From the NCBI GenBank assembly GCA_900472485.1, contig UCII01000004.1, forward strand, positions 248,001 to 312,000: a stretch of 64,000 nucleotides of DNA. Reading direction: 5' to 3'. The translations under genes were made by a program, and so were the position numbers. The DNA comes from Hyphomicrobiales bacterium. Its GTDB lineage: Bacteria > Pseudomonadota > Alphaproteobacteria > Rhizobiales > Rhizobiaceae. Under the pieces are notes generated by a model that saw only the letters and a program-made list of their open reading frames with translations, was not told where the DNA came from and made no database searches. Numbering within the stretch: position 1 is the first letter of the stretch; every line of letters starts with the position of its first letter. Positions 34,922 through 44,328 of this stretch are shown one piece after another.

Positions 34922-35758
34922 TCAACCCAACCGCAAAACCAGCACTCCGCCAGCAATAATGGCACCGGCAATATAGCGCCAGATGCTGGACCGTTCCTTC
35001 AAAACAACGACGGATATCACCAAAGCGAAGAGGATCGAAGTCTCGCGCAAGGCGGCGACCATGGCGACCGGCGCCTTGGTCATCGCCCACAATGCCAGCC
35101 CGTAGGAAACGATCGAGCCACCACCGCCAATAAGCCCCCGCCACCAGTTATAGCGGACGTGGGCGGCGACGGCATTGATGCCACGTTGCGATATCGCCCA
35201 GGTGAAAAGGAGAATGGGAGGCAGGAGCGCCATCCATAAAGTATAGGAAACCGAATTGCCTGATATCCGCGCACCGATGCCATCGACATAGGTATAGGTC
35301 GCGATGACAACGGCATTGGCAAGGGCCAGGAGGATCGCCCGGCTGCTGCCCTTTCGGGCTTCGAAGGCAAGCGTCAATATGCCGGCGCAGATGGTCATAG
35401 TGCCGATCAATGCGCCGCCCGAAAGCGTTTCCTTCAGGATGAAGCTGCTTGTCGAGACGATGATGAGGGGGGCTACACCACGCATCAGCGGATAGACGAG
35501 CCCGATATCGCCGGCGCGATAAGCGGCCGCCACCAGCTGGAAATAGGCGAATTGAAGGATGGCCGAGGCGCCGATGAACGGCCATGCCGCAGAGGCCGGC
35601 AGTGGAAGGAACGGTAGAAGAGGCAACGCCGCGACCGCGCCGCCAGCCGAAACCAGCGCCGCATCGAGCGACTTGTCGGTTCCGGCCTTGATGATCGCAT
35701 TCCACGTCGCATGCAGCAGGGCGCCGAAAAGGACGAGCGCGATAACGTCGAGAGACAC
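34922..35758 (-). CDS. EamA/DMT-family transporter
   Basis: A 278-residue protein with ten predicted membrane helices in two EamA repeats. The first repeat has LLHATWNAIIKAGTDKSLDA and GLVYPLMRGVAPLIIV; the second starts after a Lys/Arg-rich loop (FEARKGSSRA). The family exports or imports small metabolites such as amino acids; the substrate is unknown. The start GTG 35758 (with GAGG upstream) gives a first helix at the very N-terminus, as expected; the longer frame to 35839 adds a polar non-helical stretch. Confidence 0.82.
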   Translation of the reverse strand: MSLDVIALVLFGALLHATWNAIIKAGTDKSLDAALVSAGGAVAALPLLPFLPLPASAAWPFIGASAILQFAYFQLVAAAYRAGDIGLVYPLMRGVAPLIIVSTSSFILKETLSGGALIGTMTICAGILTLAFEARKGSSRAILLALANAVVIATYTYVDGIGARISGNSVSYTLWMALLPPILLFTWAISQRGINAVAAHVRYNWWRGLIGGGGSIVSYGLALWAMTKAPVAMVAALRETSILFALVISVVVLKERSSIWRYIAGAIIAGGVLVLRLG

Positions 35759-35950
35759 GGAAAACCTCGGAAATTGGCGGGCGTAACGGCAATGCCTGGT
35801 ATTTTGTGGGAGTGCGGTCCCATATGATCCGCAATACATCGAAAAGCAACGAAATATCTGTCATTTTGACGGCTTGCCCTTCGCTCCGGTCATGAGGGGC
35901 GCCGAGAATGGGGTTTTCGTTATGTTCCAGATCGCCCTTTCTAGAATTAT

Positions 35951-36010
35951 AAATGACTAATTTATTGGAGTATGAAGCGCGAACAAATATCGCATGTCCT
36001 GTGAACGCGG
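35951..36010. repeat. 60-bp degenerate repeat, copy 1
   Basis: Aligned without gaps to 36351-36410, 44 of 60 bases match. The best-conserved 28 bp (35981-36008) match at 24 positions and contain GAACAAA at one end and GAACGC at the other, an 18-bp-spaced GAAC pair. Similarity stops sharply outside the 60 bp. Confidence 0.6.
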
Positions 36011-36350
36011 GAGTAGCATTAGACACTTCTTACTTAAAAACGACAGAAATCCGCGTCGCCTGCAGCGCCGTGTGTCGCCGGGCGTGCGAAAATCGCCGCG
36101 AAAACACCGTGCGCAATCTCTCTTCTCCCCATGAATAGAGTGGATAATTCTACAAGAGATGAAAAATATTGCAGCTAACGCGCGACGCCGCTGACAAAAA
36201 TCATACTAAGGGCTAAGTATAGAATCGTCGAACGAAAAATTGACGGGATATATCATTGCGCGAACTCGAAAATTATTCTGTGGGAAAATAATGAAATAGC
36301 AAATGTTTCGCGTTCGCATTCGGTTCTCGTTCGAATTGACTGTCCATGCA

Positions 36351-36410
36351 AAGTTTCTAATTTATATGCGAATAAAAAGCGAACAAAGATTGCATTTCCT
36401 GAGAACGCAA
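36351..36410. repeat. 60-bp degenerate repeat, copy 2
   Basis: Second copy, exactly 400 bp after the first, in direct orientation, again with GAAC N18 GAAC in its core (36381-36406). The intervening 340 bp show no relationship to the flanks. Confidence 0.6.
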
Positions 36411-36579
36411 CCCTGCAGCATCGGGAAAATTTATGAAAGCGCTTTGGAGAGCGGCTTACACGCAAGCGCATAAATGCACCCGCCAAGCCATCGTGCCGAA
36501 GATGCACCGTGCTTGGGACAATCAATGGTCGTACCGAACCCGTGAGCCGTCCGCCATATGCAGCCATAATATATTGCGA

Positions 36580-36906
36580 TCAGCGTCGGAAAATCAAATC
36601 ATCGTCATCGAGGTCGGTTGCCGGCCGGCATATGTAAACCGGACAGGAAGCGCGATCCTTCGTGGGAAGATAGTCCTGATAGGCGTAAAAGCCCATATCG
36701 CATGCGCCGCTATCTGCGACATAGCGATCATAGAGCGTCATGTTGGGTGTCCTTCTGGCCGGATAACGCATGATGACCGCGCGCTCGCGATTGATGACAG
36801 CCCTGGCCTCGGCGCAGGTCATGGACATGGAATTATATCGCGAAATCGCTAATGCCGGCGTCGCGGCCGAAGTGACGAGCAGGCCCAGCAGGATGAATTT
36901 TTTCAT
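36580..36906 (-). CDS. small secreted protein of unknown function
   Basis: A 108-residue protein with a signal peptide (FILLGLLVTSAATPALA, cleavage near residue 20). Mature part: helix TCAEARAVINRERAVIMRYP, then NMTLYDRYVADSGACD and a C-terminal Cys pair (ASCPVYICRP); four Cys in total. Rhizobia encode several paralogues of this type. GGGAGG precedes ATG 36906. The function is unknown; the protein is probably periplasmic. Confidence 0.7.
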   Translation of the reverse strand: MKKFILLGLLVTSAATPALAISRYNSMSMTCAEARAVINRERAVIMRYPARRTPNMTLYDRYVADSGACDMGFYAYQDYLPTKDRASCPVYICRPATDLDDDDLIFRR

Positions 36907-37019
36907 CTGAGTAATCCTCCCTGAAGTTGTTATAATACAATATATAGACGCGGAGACCGCCATTGCGGTTTCCATATTTGCGACAAAACGCAAGTGTGAT
37001 CGAGGTGGGAGGCTTCGTG

Positions 37020-37448
37020 ATGAACCACGATAGTTATGACGATTCCTATATAGCCGATATCCTCTTGTCCGTAAGGACCATCGCGCTCGTCGGCGCTTCG
37101 CCCAATCCTGCGCGCCCGAGCAACGGTGTGATGGCCTATCTCCTGAATAGGGGATATCGCGTCATCCCCATCAATCCCGGACAGGCCGGCAAGGAAATTC
37201 TGGGGCAATGGGTCTACGCACGCCTGGCCGACATTCCCGAGCCTGTGGACATGGTCGATGTTTTTCGGGCGCCCGAATATCTCCGATCGGTCGTAGAGGA
37301 GACGATCATGATCGAGCCGCGGCCCCCAGTCATTTGGGGTCAGCTTGGCGTGCGTGACGACGCCGCCGCGGCAAGAGCCGAAGCCGCAGGGGTAAGGGTC
37401 GTCATGGACCGCTGCCCGGCTATTGAGTATCCGCGCCTGGTCGCTTGA
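37020..37448 (+). CDS. CoA-binding protein (YccU family)
   Basis: A 142-residue Rossmann-fold protein of the CoA_binding_2 family. Nucleotide-binding motif TIALVGASPNPARPSNGVM near residue 20, then GYRVIPINPGQAGKEILG and PEPVDMVDVFRAPEYL, ending VVMDRCPAIEYPRL. No catalytic domain is attached. ATG 37020 follows GTGGGAGG; the frame is open further upstream but lacks a better site. It precedes the sulfhydrylase gene by about 170 bp and is probably a separate unit or weakly linked. Confidence 0.85.
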   Translation: MNHDSYDDSYIADILLSVRTIALVGASPNPARPSNGVMAYLLNRGYRVIPINPGQAGKEILGQWVYARLADIPEPVDMVDVFRAPEYLRSVVEETIMIEPRPPVIWGQLGVRDDAAAARAEAAGVRVVMDRCPAIEYPRLVA

Positions 37449-37615
37449 CCGAGATCGCGCATGACGGCTGCATTCGGCCGTTTATCGCGCGATCTCACTG
37501 AAAGATGGCAAGTTTTTTCTGCGAGCCGAGAAGCACGGCAAAGTTCGCGGTTAACTTTCATGTGCCAGGCGTTATGCTTTTCCCGTTACGAACAAGATCC
37601 GGCGGGAGGAAAATT

Positions 37616-38899
37616 ATGCCAACCAGCAACCCAGGTTTCGACACGCTTGCGATTCACGCCGGCGCGCAGCCGGACCCGGCGACAGGTGCACGCGCGACGC
37701 CGATCTACCAGACGACATCCTTCGTCTTTCAGGATGCGGATCATGCAGCCGCTCTGTTCGGATTGCAGCAGTTCGGCAATATCTATACCCGTATCATGAA
37801 CCCGACGCAGGCCGTGCTGGAAGAGCGGGTGGCGGCCCTTGAAGGCGGAACTGCGGCTCTCGCCGTCGCCTCCGGTCATGCAGCGCAGCTCCTCATCTTC
37901 CATGCCATCATGCAGCCGGGTGACAATTTCGTCGCGGCCAAGCGGCTCTATGGTGGCTCGGTCAATCAGTTCGGGCAATCTTTCAAGAATTTCGACTGGC
38001 GGGTCCGTTGGGCCGATTCCGCCGATCCTGCTAACTTCGAAGCGCAGATCGACAGTCGCACCCGCGCCGTCTTTATCGAAAGCCTTGCCAATCCCGGCGG
38101 CACCTTCGTCGATATCGCTGCGATCGCGGCCGTCGCACACAAGCATGGTCTGCCACTGATCGTCGACAATACCCTGGCCAGCCCCTATCTCATCCGGCCG
38201 CTGGAGCATGGCGCCGATATCGTCGTGCACTCGCTGACGAAGTTCCTCGGCGGCCACGGCAATTCCATGGGTGGCATCATCGTCGACGGCGGCACTTTCG
38301 ACTGGTCCGCCTCCGGCAATTATCCCATGCTGTCTTCACCGCGGCCGGAATATAACGGCATCGTGCTGCATGCGACCTTCGGCAATTTCGCTTTCGCCAT
38401 CGCCTGCCGCGTGCTGGGCCTGCGCGATCTCGGCCCGGCCATCTCGCCGTTCAATGCCTTTCTTATCCTGACGGGCATCGAAACGCTGCCGCTGCGCATG
38501 CAGCGCCACTCCGACAATGCGGCTGCCGTTGCACGCTGGTTGAAGGCGCAGGAGAAAGTGGCATGGGTCAACTATTCTGGCCTGGAGGACGATCCGAACC
38601 ACGCCCTACAGCAGCGTTACTCGCCGAAGGGCGCCGGTTCTGTCTTCACCTTCGGACTGAAGGGTGGCTATGAAGCCGGCAAGGGGTTGGTCGAAGGCCT
38701 GGAGCTCTTCTCGCATCTCGCCAATATCGGCGATACGCGTTCGCTCGTCATCCATCCTGCCTCGACGACCCACAAGCAGTTGACCGACGAGCAGAAGGTC
38801 GCGGCCGGCGCCGGTCCGGATGTGGTGCGTCTGTCCATCGGTATCGAGGACGTCAAGGATATCATCGCCGATCTGGAGCAGGCGCTGGCGAAAGTCTGA
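37616..38899 (+). CDS. metY: O-acetylhomoserine sulfhydrylase (Cys/Met metabolism PLP enzyme)
   Basis: A 427-residue PLP enzyme making homocysteine from O-acetylhomoserine and sulfide. The start [20 protein letters not shown] is typical, as is [16 protein letters not shown]; the PLP lysine is in [17 protein letters not shown] near residue 213, and the C-terminus has [15 protein letters not shown] near 375. The long (about 425 residue) form and the insert around residue 230 favour sulfhydrylase over cystathionine synthase or lyase. GGGAGGA lies 6 bp before ATG 37616. A SAM riboswitch was looked for upstream and not seen. Confidence 0.92.
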   Translation: MPTSNPGFDTLAIHAGAQPDPATGARATPIYQTTSFVFQDADHAAALFGLQQFGNIYTRIMNPTQAVLEERVAALEGGTAALAVASGHAAQLLIFHAIMQPGDNFVAAKRLYGGSVNQFGQSFKNFDWRVRWADSADPANFEAQIDSRTRAVFIESLANPGGTFVDIAAIAAVAHKHGLPLIVDNTLASPYLIRPLEHGADIVVHSLTKFLGGHGNSMGGIIVDGGTFDWSASGNYPMLSSPRPEYNGIVLHATFGNFAFAIACRVLGLRDLGPAISPFNAFLILTGIETLPLRMQRHSDNAAAVARWLKAQEKVAWVNYSGLEDDPNHALQQRYSPKGAGSVFTFGLKGGYEAGKGLVEGLELFSHLANIGDTRSLVIHPASTTHKQLTDEQKVAAGAGPDVVRLSIGIEDVKDIIADLEQALAKV

Positions 38900-39027
38900 T
38901 GTGGTTCCTCACATACCCTTGAGAACGCTTTTTATTAGGTTGTATTGAGTCGATCGCCGAAAAAACCTTGAACGCGGCGCTCGCAGATATGGCCTCGACA
39001 ATTCTCATGGGTCTCTTCAAACTGACC

Positions 39028-39576
39028 CTATAGGATGCCGGTTACGAAGCGATCCAGCCGGGTTTCAGGTCGATAGAGCGTCTTGACCAGGATCGCCGCG
39101 AAAAAGGCGGTAAGCATCCCGCCCATGACGTCACTGACATAATGCGTGCCGACATAGACTCGCGAGACGGATACGAGGATCGCGCCGAGTAGGAAGAAGA
39201 GGCTCCGCCCCGGCACGCGTTGAAGCGTAAATGCGGCGGCGATTGCGAACGCGGCCGTCGCGTGATCAGAGGGAAAGGACGGGTCATTGCTGCGATCTAC
39301 AAGTAGCTTGGTGACCCCGGCATCATACGGGCGAAGGCGGCTGACAAAAAGCAGGATGACCTGGTTGATACCGAGACTGACGACGAATGTCAGGCCCGCA
39401 GCAACGAGTGCGTGTCGGGTTTCCGATCGACGTTCTCCGACCCACCATTGGATAGCGACAAGAGCGATCAACAAGGGAACGCCGTATGCCGAGATTAGGA
39501 TCGTCAGGCGGTCGACTGTCGGGTTTCCGGCTATACCATTGATCCACTCTGTTATAACGGCATCTAGTTCATACAT
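39028..39576 (-). CDS. PAP2-family phosphatase, BcrC-like
   Basis: A 182-residue protein with five to six membrane helices. Phosphatase motifs 2 and 3 are intact: PSFPSDHATAAFAIAAAF near residue 100 (catalytic His) and SRVYVGTHYVSDVMGG near 140 (second His, Asp). Motif 1 is the short RLRPYD, as in BcrC-type undecaprenyl diphosphate phosphatases. It probably recycles undecaprenyl phosphate or dephosphorylates a lipid. ATG 39576 gives the first helix directly. Confidence 0.82.
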   Translation of the reverse strand: MYELDAVITEWINGIAGNPTVDRLTILISAYGVPLLIALVAIQWWVGERRSETRHALVAAGLTFVVSLGINQVILLFVSRLRPYDAGVTKLLVDRSNDPSFPSDHATAAFAIAAAFTLQRVPGRSLFFLLGAILVSVSRVYVGTHYVSDVMGGMLTAFFAAILVKTLYRPETRLDRFVTGIL

Positions 39577-39783
39577 GCTGGCTCCTTCTGAACCGCGATT
39601 ACGATTTCGGCCCGATCGAGATGGTCGAGCCAAATTAACGAAGCGTACTAGGGCATTGTTTTCTGACGTTTCCCTGAAAGGTGGCCCTTGATATCGGGCG
39701 GCAGGTCAGGATGATGTGCGTTCCGGGTTCGCATGTCCTTGAGCTCGCGGAGAGCCACATGAGGCGATAGACAGGAGACATTC

Positions 39784-40128
39784 GTGACGACCTATCTGGC
39801 AGTGGAGATCGGCGGCGTTGAACCGGAAACGGGCGCGCCCGCAGCGGATCGTCTCGTTTCGGGAGCCCCGACCTTCCGAACCTGGAGCCTCGATGAGGCT
39901 GAAGGCGGCCTTTACGCGGGCTTGTGGGAGGCGACTCCAGGGAAGTGGAAGATCGCCTATGACGAGTGGGAGTATTTCAGCATTCTCTTCGGCTATTCCG
40001 TTGTGACAGCCGATGACGGCGAGACGTTTCATCTGCGCGCAGGCGACCGCATGATCTTGAAGCCGGGTTTCAAGGGGACGTGGGAAGTTATTGAAACGAC
40101 TCGCAAGGACTATGTAATCCGCCTTTGA
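39784..40128 (+). CDS. cupin_3 (DUF861) protein
   Basis: A 114-residue small cupin. The core GLYAGLWEATPGKWKIAYDE then WEYFSILFGYSVVTADDGE and FHLRAGDRMILKPGFKGTWEV (quoted in parts) is the EutQ/DUF861-like barrel with an acidic residue pair rather than the usual His cluster. The start is GTG 39784 behind CAGGAGA. It is a single gene between the PAP2 phosphatase and pstS; no partner suggests its substrate. Confidence 0.8.
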   Translation: MTTYLAVEIGGVEPETGAPAADRLVSGAPTFRTWSLDEAEGGLYAGLWEATPGKWKIAYDEWEYFSILFGYSVVTADDGETFHLRAGDRMILKPGFKGTWEVIETTRKDYVIRL

Positions 40129-40238
40129 GGATGGCCTTGATTCAAAACGTGAAGATCGCCTTGCTTTATGAAAGGATGCGAGCCTTTCCCTGTGGCTCGG
40201 CAACGGCCACTATGCTTGCTGCAGGTTGTGTCACCGCT

Positions 40239-40267
40239 GCTTCATTAAACTGTCATCAAACTGAAAC
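40239..40267 (+). promoter_or_regulatory. PHO box with three heptamers upstream of pstS
   Basis: Three 7-bp units at exact 11-bp spacing: GCTTCAT (40239), CTGTCAT (40250) and CTGAAAC (40261), separated by TAAA and CAAA. The last two form an 18-bp PHO box of the rhizobial type; the third unit upstream extends it. It lies 122 bp before the pstS start and is the expected binding site for PhoB under phosphate limitation. Confidence 0.8.
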
Positions 40268-40388
40268 AATGCGGCATTAGAGCCATCACTGTCGCCGGGA
40301 GGTCGAGGTGGGGTTCCTAACCGATGGGATACTTCGTGCTTAGCTCCTGCTCGCCATCCTTTCGTCACTCTGGGAAGTGAGTTCAATC

Positions 40389-41414
40389 ATGTTGAATCAA
40401 AAATTTCGTTCGCTTTGCCTGACTGCAGGCTTCATCGCGGCTATGTCCGCTTCGGCCTCCGCTGCCGATATCACGGGCGCCGGCTCGAGCTTCATCGCAC
40501 CGGTTCTGTCCAAGTGGGCTGAAGGCTACAAGGCTGCGACGAACAATGTCGTCAACTATCAGTCGGTCGGTTCGGGCGCCGGCATCAAGCAGCTCCTCGA
40601 CAAGACCATCGTATTCGGCGCTTCGGACAAGCCGATGAGCGACGCCGACCTCGAGAAGAACGGCATTGCCCAGTTCCCGATGATCTCCGGCGGTATCGTC
40701 GTTTCCTATAACGTTGAAGGCGTAAAGCCGGGCGAACTCGTTCTTGACGGCAAGACGCTGGCCGACATCTTCCTCGGCAAGATCGCCAAGTGGGACGATG
40801 CAGCCATCAAGGCGCTCAACCCCGATGTAAAGCTGCCGTCCACGGCAATCTCGGTCGTTTACCGCGCCGACAGCTCGGGCACGACCTTCAACTTCACCGA
40901 CTACCTGTCGAAGGTTTCGCCGGAGTGGAAGGAAAAGGTTGGCTCGAACACGGCCGTTGAATGGCCTGTTGGCTTCGGCGCCAAGGGTTCGGAAGGCGTT
41001 TCCACCACCGTCAACCAGACGGCTGGTTCGATCTCCTACGTTGAATATTCCTACGTCGTCGCCAACCACATCGGTTTCGCGAAGATGAAGAACGCTGCCG
41101 GCAAGGTTATCGAGCCGAGCCTCGAGACCTTCAAGGCTGCCGCTTCCAACGCCGATTGGGCCAAGGCCAAGAACTTCAACCTGATCATCACCAATCAGCC
41201 GGGCGAAAAGAGCTGGCCGATTGCTGCCTCGACCTGGGTTCTGCTCTACAAGAAGCCGGCCGATGCTGCTAAGAACGAAGAGGCACTGAAGTTCTTCAAG
41301 TGGTCCTATGAGCATGGCCAGAAGGACGCGACCGCCCTGTCGTATCTTGCGGTACCGGACAATGTTGTCGAGATCGTCGAGAAGTCCTGGAAGACGGACT
41401 TCGGCACGAAGTAA
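40389..41414 (+). CDS. pstS: periplasmic phosphate-binding protein PstS
   Basis: A 341-residue protein with signal peptide ([19 protein letters not shown]). The phosphate-contact loops are visible: [18 protein letters not shown] near residue 30, [13 protein letters not shown] near 75 and [16 protein letters not shown] near 158, and [12 protein letters not shown] near 213. It delivers phosphate to PstCAB. The ATG at 40389 is chosen; a GTG at 40377 is too close to the ribosome site. It is followed by a strong hairpin before pstC. Confidence 0.96.
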   Translation: MLNQKFRSLCLTAGFIAAMSASASAADITGAGSSFIAPVLSKWAEGYKAATNNVVNYQSVGSGAGIKQLLDKTIVFGASDKPMSDADLEKNGIAQFPMISGGIVVSYNVEGVKPGELVLDGKTLADIFLGKIAKWDDAAIKALNPDVKLPSTAISVVYRADSSGTTFNFTDYLSKVSPEWKEKVGSNTAVEWPVGFGAKGSEGVSTTVNQTAGSISYVEYSYVVANHIGFAKMKNAAGKVIEPSLETFKAAASNADWAKAKNFNLIITNQPGEKSWPIAASTWVLLYKKPADAAKNEEALKFFKWSYEHGQKDATALSYLAVPDNVVEIVEKSWKTDFGTK

Positions 41415-41438
41415 TTTGTGTTAGGCGAGAAAGTTGCG

Positions 41439-41468
41439 GCGGACAGGGTATTGCCCTGTCCGCCTTTC
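41439..41468 (+). terminator. attenuating hairpin between pstS and pstC
   Basis: GGCGGACAGGG (41439-41449) pairs perfectly with CCCTGTCCGCC (41455-41465) around TATTG, then TTTCG. It should stabilise the pstS message and reduce transcription into pstCAB, giving excess binding protein over transporter. Confidence 0.75.
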
Positions 41469-41490
41469 GTGACAGGACAAGGGGAAATCG

Positions 41491-42462
41491 ATGGCTGACG
41501 CGACTCAGATGGCTGGCTTCCAGGCTGTGAATACCTCCGCCGCGACCAGAAAGTTTCGGATTCAGGACCGGATTTTCTATTTGATGACGCTTGGCTCGGC
41601 TATTCTTGTCGTGCTTCTGTTGCTGGCCATCCTCGTGGTTCTTGTCATCGATGCCTTGCCCACATTTCAGACCTTTGGCTTGTCGTTCCTTTGGGGTACC
41701 AAGTGGAGCGCGCCGGCAGATATTTATGGCGCCGTCCCTGCCGTGGTCGGCACACTCGTAAGTTCGTTCATCGCCATGTTGATTGCCGTTCCCCTGGGCA
41801 TCGGCATCGCCATCTTCCTCACGGAACTTTGCCCCGGCAGCCTGCGCCGTCCAATCAGCACGGCCATCGAGCTTCTGGCAGGCGTTCCCTCCATTATCTA
41901 TGGCATCGTCGGTCTGTTCATTCTCGTGCCGCTGATGCAGAACAATATCCTTCCTTTCCTGATGGCGACGGTCGGCCAGGTGCCGGTGATCGGCCTGCTG
42001 TTCCAGCCGCCGGCGCCAGGCGTCGGCCTGCTGACGGCAAGCCTCGTGCTCGCCGTCATGATCCTGCCGTTCATCACCGCGATCTCCCGCGACGTGTTCA
42101 GCACCGTTCCGCCGATGCTGCGCGAATCCGCTTACGGCATGGGCATGACGACATGGGAAGTGGCCCGTCACATCCTGATCCCCTACACGCGCCGCGGCCT
42201 CGTCGGCGGCATCATGCTCGGCCTTGGCCGCGCGCTTGGCGAAACCATGGCGGTCACCTTCGTCATCGGCTCGGTAAGCCGCCTGCAATCGTCGATCATC
42301 TCGCCGTCCACCACCATTTCCGCCCAAATCGCGAACAATTTCGGCGATGCCGACGGTCTGCAATTGTCGAGCCTGATTGCGCTCGGCCTACTCCTGTTCG
42401 TCCTGTCATTCTGCGTGCTTGCGCTGGCGAGATGGATGATCGGCCGCGGCGACTCGCACTGA
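41491..42462 (+). CDS. pstC: phosphate ABC transporter permease PstC
   Basis: A 323-residue permease with six main membrane helices. The conserved stretch LLAGVPSIIYGIVGLFILVP near residue 129 and the ABC-coupling EAA loop ESAYGMGMTTWEVARHILIP near 212 followed by GGIMLGLGRALGETMAVTFV identify PstC. It precedes pstA by 10 bp. It forms the membrane channel with PstA. Confidence 0.95.
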   Translation: MADATQMAGFQAVNTSAATRKFRIQDRIFYLMTLGSAILVVLLLLAILVVLVIDALPTFQTFGLSFLWGTKWSAPADIYGAVPAVVGTLVSSFIAMLIAVPLGIGIAIFLTELCPGSLRRPISTAIELLAGVPSIIYGIVGLFILVPLMQNNILPFLMATVGQVPVIGLLFQPPAPGVGLLTASLVLAVMILPFITAISRDVFSTVPPMLRESAYGMGMTTWEVARHILIPYTRRGLVGGIMLGLGRALGETMAVTFVIGSVSRLQSSIISPSTTISAQIANNFGDADGLQLSSLIALGLLLFVLSFCVLALARWMIGRGDSH

Positions 42463-42472
42463 GGAAAAAACC

Positions 42473-43324
42473 ATGGACAATGCAATTCGTCAGAACCTCG
42501 TGTCGAGGCGTTATGGGAAGAACCGGGTGATGATGGTCTTGTGCTTCATCGCGGCCATCCTCGGCATCTTCTTTCTCAGCGTGATCCTTGCGACCCTGCT
42601 TTATCGCGGCATATCGGCGCTCAACCTCGACGTGTTCACCATGTCGATCCCGGCCCAAGGCTCGCGCGGTGGCCTGATCAACGCGATCTACGGCACCGTG
42701 CTGGTCACGGGCCTCGCCATCGTGATCGCCGCACCGATCGGCATTCTTGCCGCCACCTATCTTGTGGAATATGCCAACGGCAGCAAACTTGCCGAAGCTG
42801 CCAAGTTCCTCAACGACATCTTGCTGTCCGCGCCTTCGATCATCATCGGCGTGTTCGTCTACGGCGCCGTGGTCGTGCCTATGCACGGCAATTCCGCTAT
42901 CGCGGGCATCCTTGCGCTGGCGCTGATCGCGCTTCCGGTCGTCAACCGCACGACACAGGACATGCTGTTGCTGGTACCAAACGCGCTTCGTGAAGCGACC
43001 GCAGCGCTCGGCGCTCCGCGCTGGAAATCCATGATGATGGTGGTTTACCGTTCCGCCTGGACCGGCATTCTCACCGGCATCCTGCTGGCCGTCGCCCGCA
43101 TCAGCGGCGAAACCGCGCCATTGCTCTTTACGGCCGGTTACAGCAAATTCATGAATACAGACCTGACCGGTCCGATCGCCACGCTGCCGGTTGCCATCAA
43201 CACGCTTGCCGCCGATGCTGGCGAGGATCTCAAACAGCTGGCCTGGGCCGGCGCGTTGATCATCACCGTTGCCATCCTTGCGCTTAACATCCTTGCCCGT
43301 GTCTTGAGTGGGCGCCGCCAGTGA
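42473..43324 (+). CDS. pstA: phosphate ABC transporter permease PstA
   Basis: A 283-residue permease with six helices. The signatures are [20 protein letters not shown] near residue 120, the EAA loop [21 protein letters not shown] near 172 (in part) and [20 protein letters not shown] near 202. Its stop overlaps a GTG of pstB, so translation is coupled. It partners PstC. Confidence 0.95.
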   Translation: MDNAIRQNLVSRRYGKNRVMMVLCFIAAILGIFFLSVILATLLYRGISALNLDVFTMSIPAQGSRGGLINAIYGTVLVTGLAIVIAAPIGILAATYLVEYANGSKLAEAAKFLNDILLSAPSIIIGVFVYGAVVVPMHGNSAIAGILALALIALPVVNRTTQDMLLLVPNALREATAALGAPRWKSMMMVVYRSAWTGILTGILLAVARISGETAPLLFTAGYSKFMNTDLTGPIATLPVAINTLAADAGEDLKQLAWAGALIITVAILALNILARVLSGRRQ

Positions 43325-43353
43325 CGCAGCCGCCGAACGATAGGAATGAGACC

Positions 43354-44187
43354 ATGAACATGAGCGACAACAAATTCCAGAGCGTCAACGCACAGCAGGG
43401 GAAGGACGCCGCTTCCCAGTCGGATCTCGGCCTGGCGAAACTTGAGGTGAAGAACCTCGATTTCACCTATCAGAACGGCCATCGCGTTCTGAAGAGCGTG
43501 AATATGAACATCCGCAAGAATGCGGTCACCGCCTTCATCGGCCCTTCGGGCTGCGGCAAATCCACGTTGCTGCGCACCTTCAACCGCATGTATGATCTCT
43601 ATCCGGGCCAGACGGTTGCGGGCGAGATCCTGCTGGATGGCCGCAATATTCTCACCAAGGACGTCGATCTGAACGATCTGCGCGCCAAGGTCGGCATGGT
43701 GTTCCAGAAGCCGACGCCGTTCCCCATGTCGATCTACGAGAACGTCGCTTTCGGCATCCGTCTCTATGAGAAGGTCTCCAAGTCGGAAATGGACGCACGC
43801 GTCGAAGCGGCGCTGACGGAAACGGCGCTGTGGAGCGAAGTCAAGGACAAGCTGCACCAGAGCGGACTTGGCCTTTCCGGTGGACAGCAGCAGCGCCTCT
43901 GCATCGCTCGCGCCATCGCCATTCGTCCCGAAGTCCTGCTGCTCGACGAGCCGACCTCGGCTCTGGACCCGATCTCGACCGCCAAGGTCGAGGAACTGGT
44001 GTCGCAGTTGAAGGGCGACTTCACCATCGTTATCGTCACGCACAATATGCAGCAGGCAAGCCGTATCTCCGACAGCACCGCTTTCATGTATCTCGGCGAA
44101 CTGATCGAATATGGCGCAACCGAGCAGATCTTTCAGGCGCCGAAGGTCAAGCGCACGGAAGACTACATCACCGGTCGTTACGGCTGA
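43354..44187 (+). CDS. pstB: phosphate ABC transporter ATPase PstB
   Basis: A 277-residue ATPase. Walker [10 protein letters not shown] near residue 57, [19 protein letters not shown] after the Q-loop, ABC signature [17 protein letters not shown] near 168, Walker [14 protein letters not shown] near 190 and switch His in VTHNMQQA near 222 are all present. I take ATG 43354 (MNMSDNKF); an alternative GTG at 43321 overlapping the pstA stop would add eleven residues. No phoU or phoB follows; a terminator and an opposing gene do. Confidence 0.95.
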   Translation: MNMSDNKFQSVNAQQGKDAASQSDLGLAKLEVKNLDFTYQNGHRVLKSVNMNIRKNAVTAFIGPSGCGKSTLLRTFNRMYDLYPGQTVAGEILLDGRNILTKDVDLNDLRAKVGMVFQKPTPFPMSIYENVAFGIRLYEKVSKSEMDARVEAALTETALWSEVKDKLHQSGLGLSGGQQQRLCIARAIAIRPEVLLLDEPTSALDPISTAKVEELVSQLKGDFTIVIVTHNMQQASRISDSTAFMYLGELIEYGATEQIFQAPKVKRTEDYITGRYG

Positions 44188-44216
44188 TACGGCTGGACAT
44201 TGCCGCACAATTTGCG

Positions 44217-44245
44217 AAGGCGCGCTGTTCAGGCGCGCCTTTTGC
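44217..44245 (+). terminator. terminator after pstB
   Basis: AAGGCGCGC (44217-44225) pairs with GCGCGCCTT (44233-44241), followed by TTGCG. It closes the pst operon. Confidence 0.75.
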
Positions 44246-44328
44246 GTTTGAGAATGGCCGCCTTGTTGGGCTGTCGTATGATTTGATCAAGCTAAGGCCT
44301 ATCGAATGGGATATGCCGGATGAACCGA

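Larger units (their letters stand above)
35759..36579. other. 821-bp AT-rich gene-free region
   Basis: Between the transporter start and the 3' end of the next minus-strand gene I see no credible gene on either strand; a 139-residue plus-strand frame at 36433 is antisense to the neighbouring gene for most of its length. From about 35930 the base composition is markedly more AT-rich than the surroundings. It contains two copies of a 60-bp degenerate repeat and an ATTATT/AATAAT dyad near 36270. Confidence 0.6.

Noticed and set aside
35951..36410. CRISPR or LexA sites for the paired repeat near 36 kb
   Set aside because: Only two degenerate copies 400 bp apart, and the GAAC pair spacing is 18 bp rather than the 7 bp of the rhizobial SOS box.
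36433..36852. 139-residue plus-strand frame
   Set aside because: Most of it is antisense to the well-supported secreted-protein gene at 36580-36906, and it has no ribosome site or protein-like composition.
37449..37615. Possible SAM-II riboswitch upstream of the O-acetylhomoserine sulfhydrylase gene
   Set aside because: Alphaproteobacterial met genes often have one, but I could not find the stem and pseudoknot pattern in this leader.
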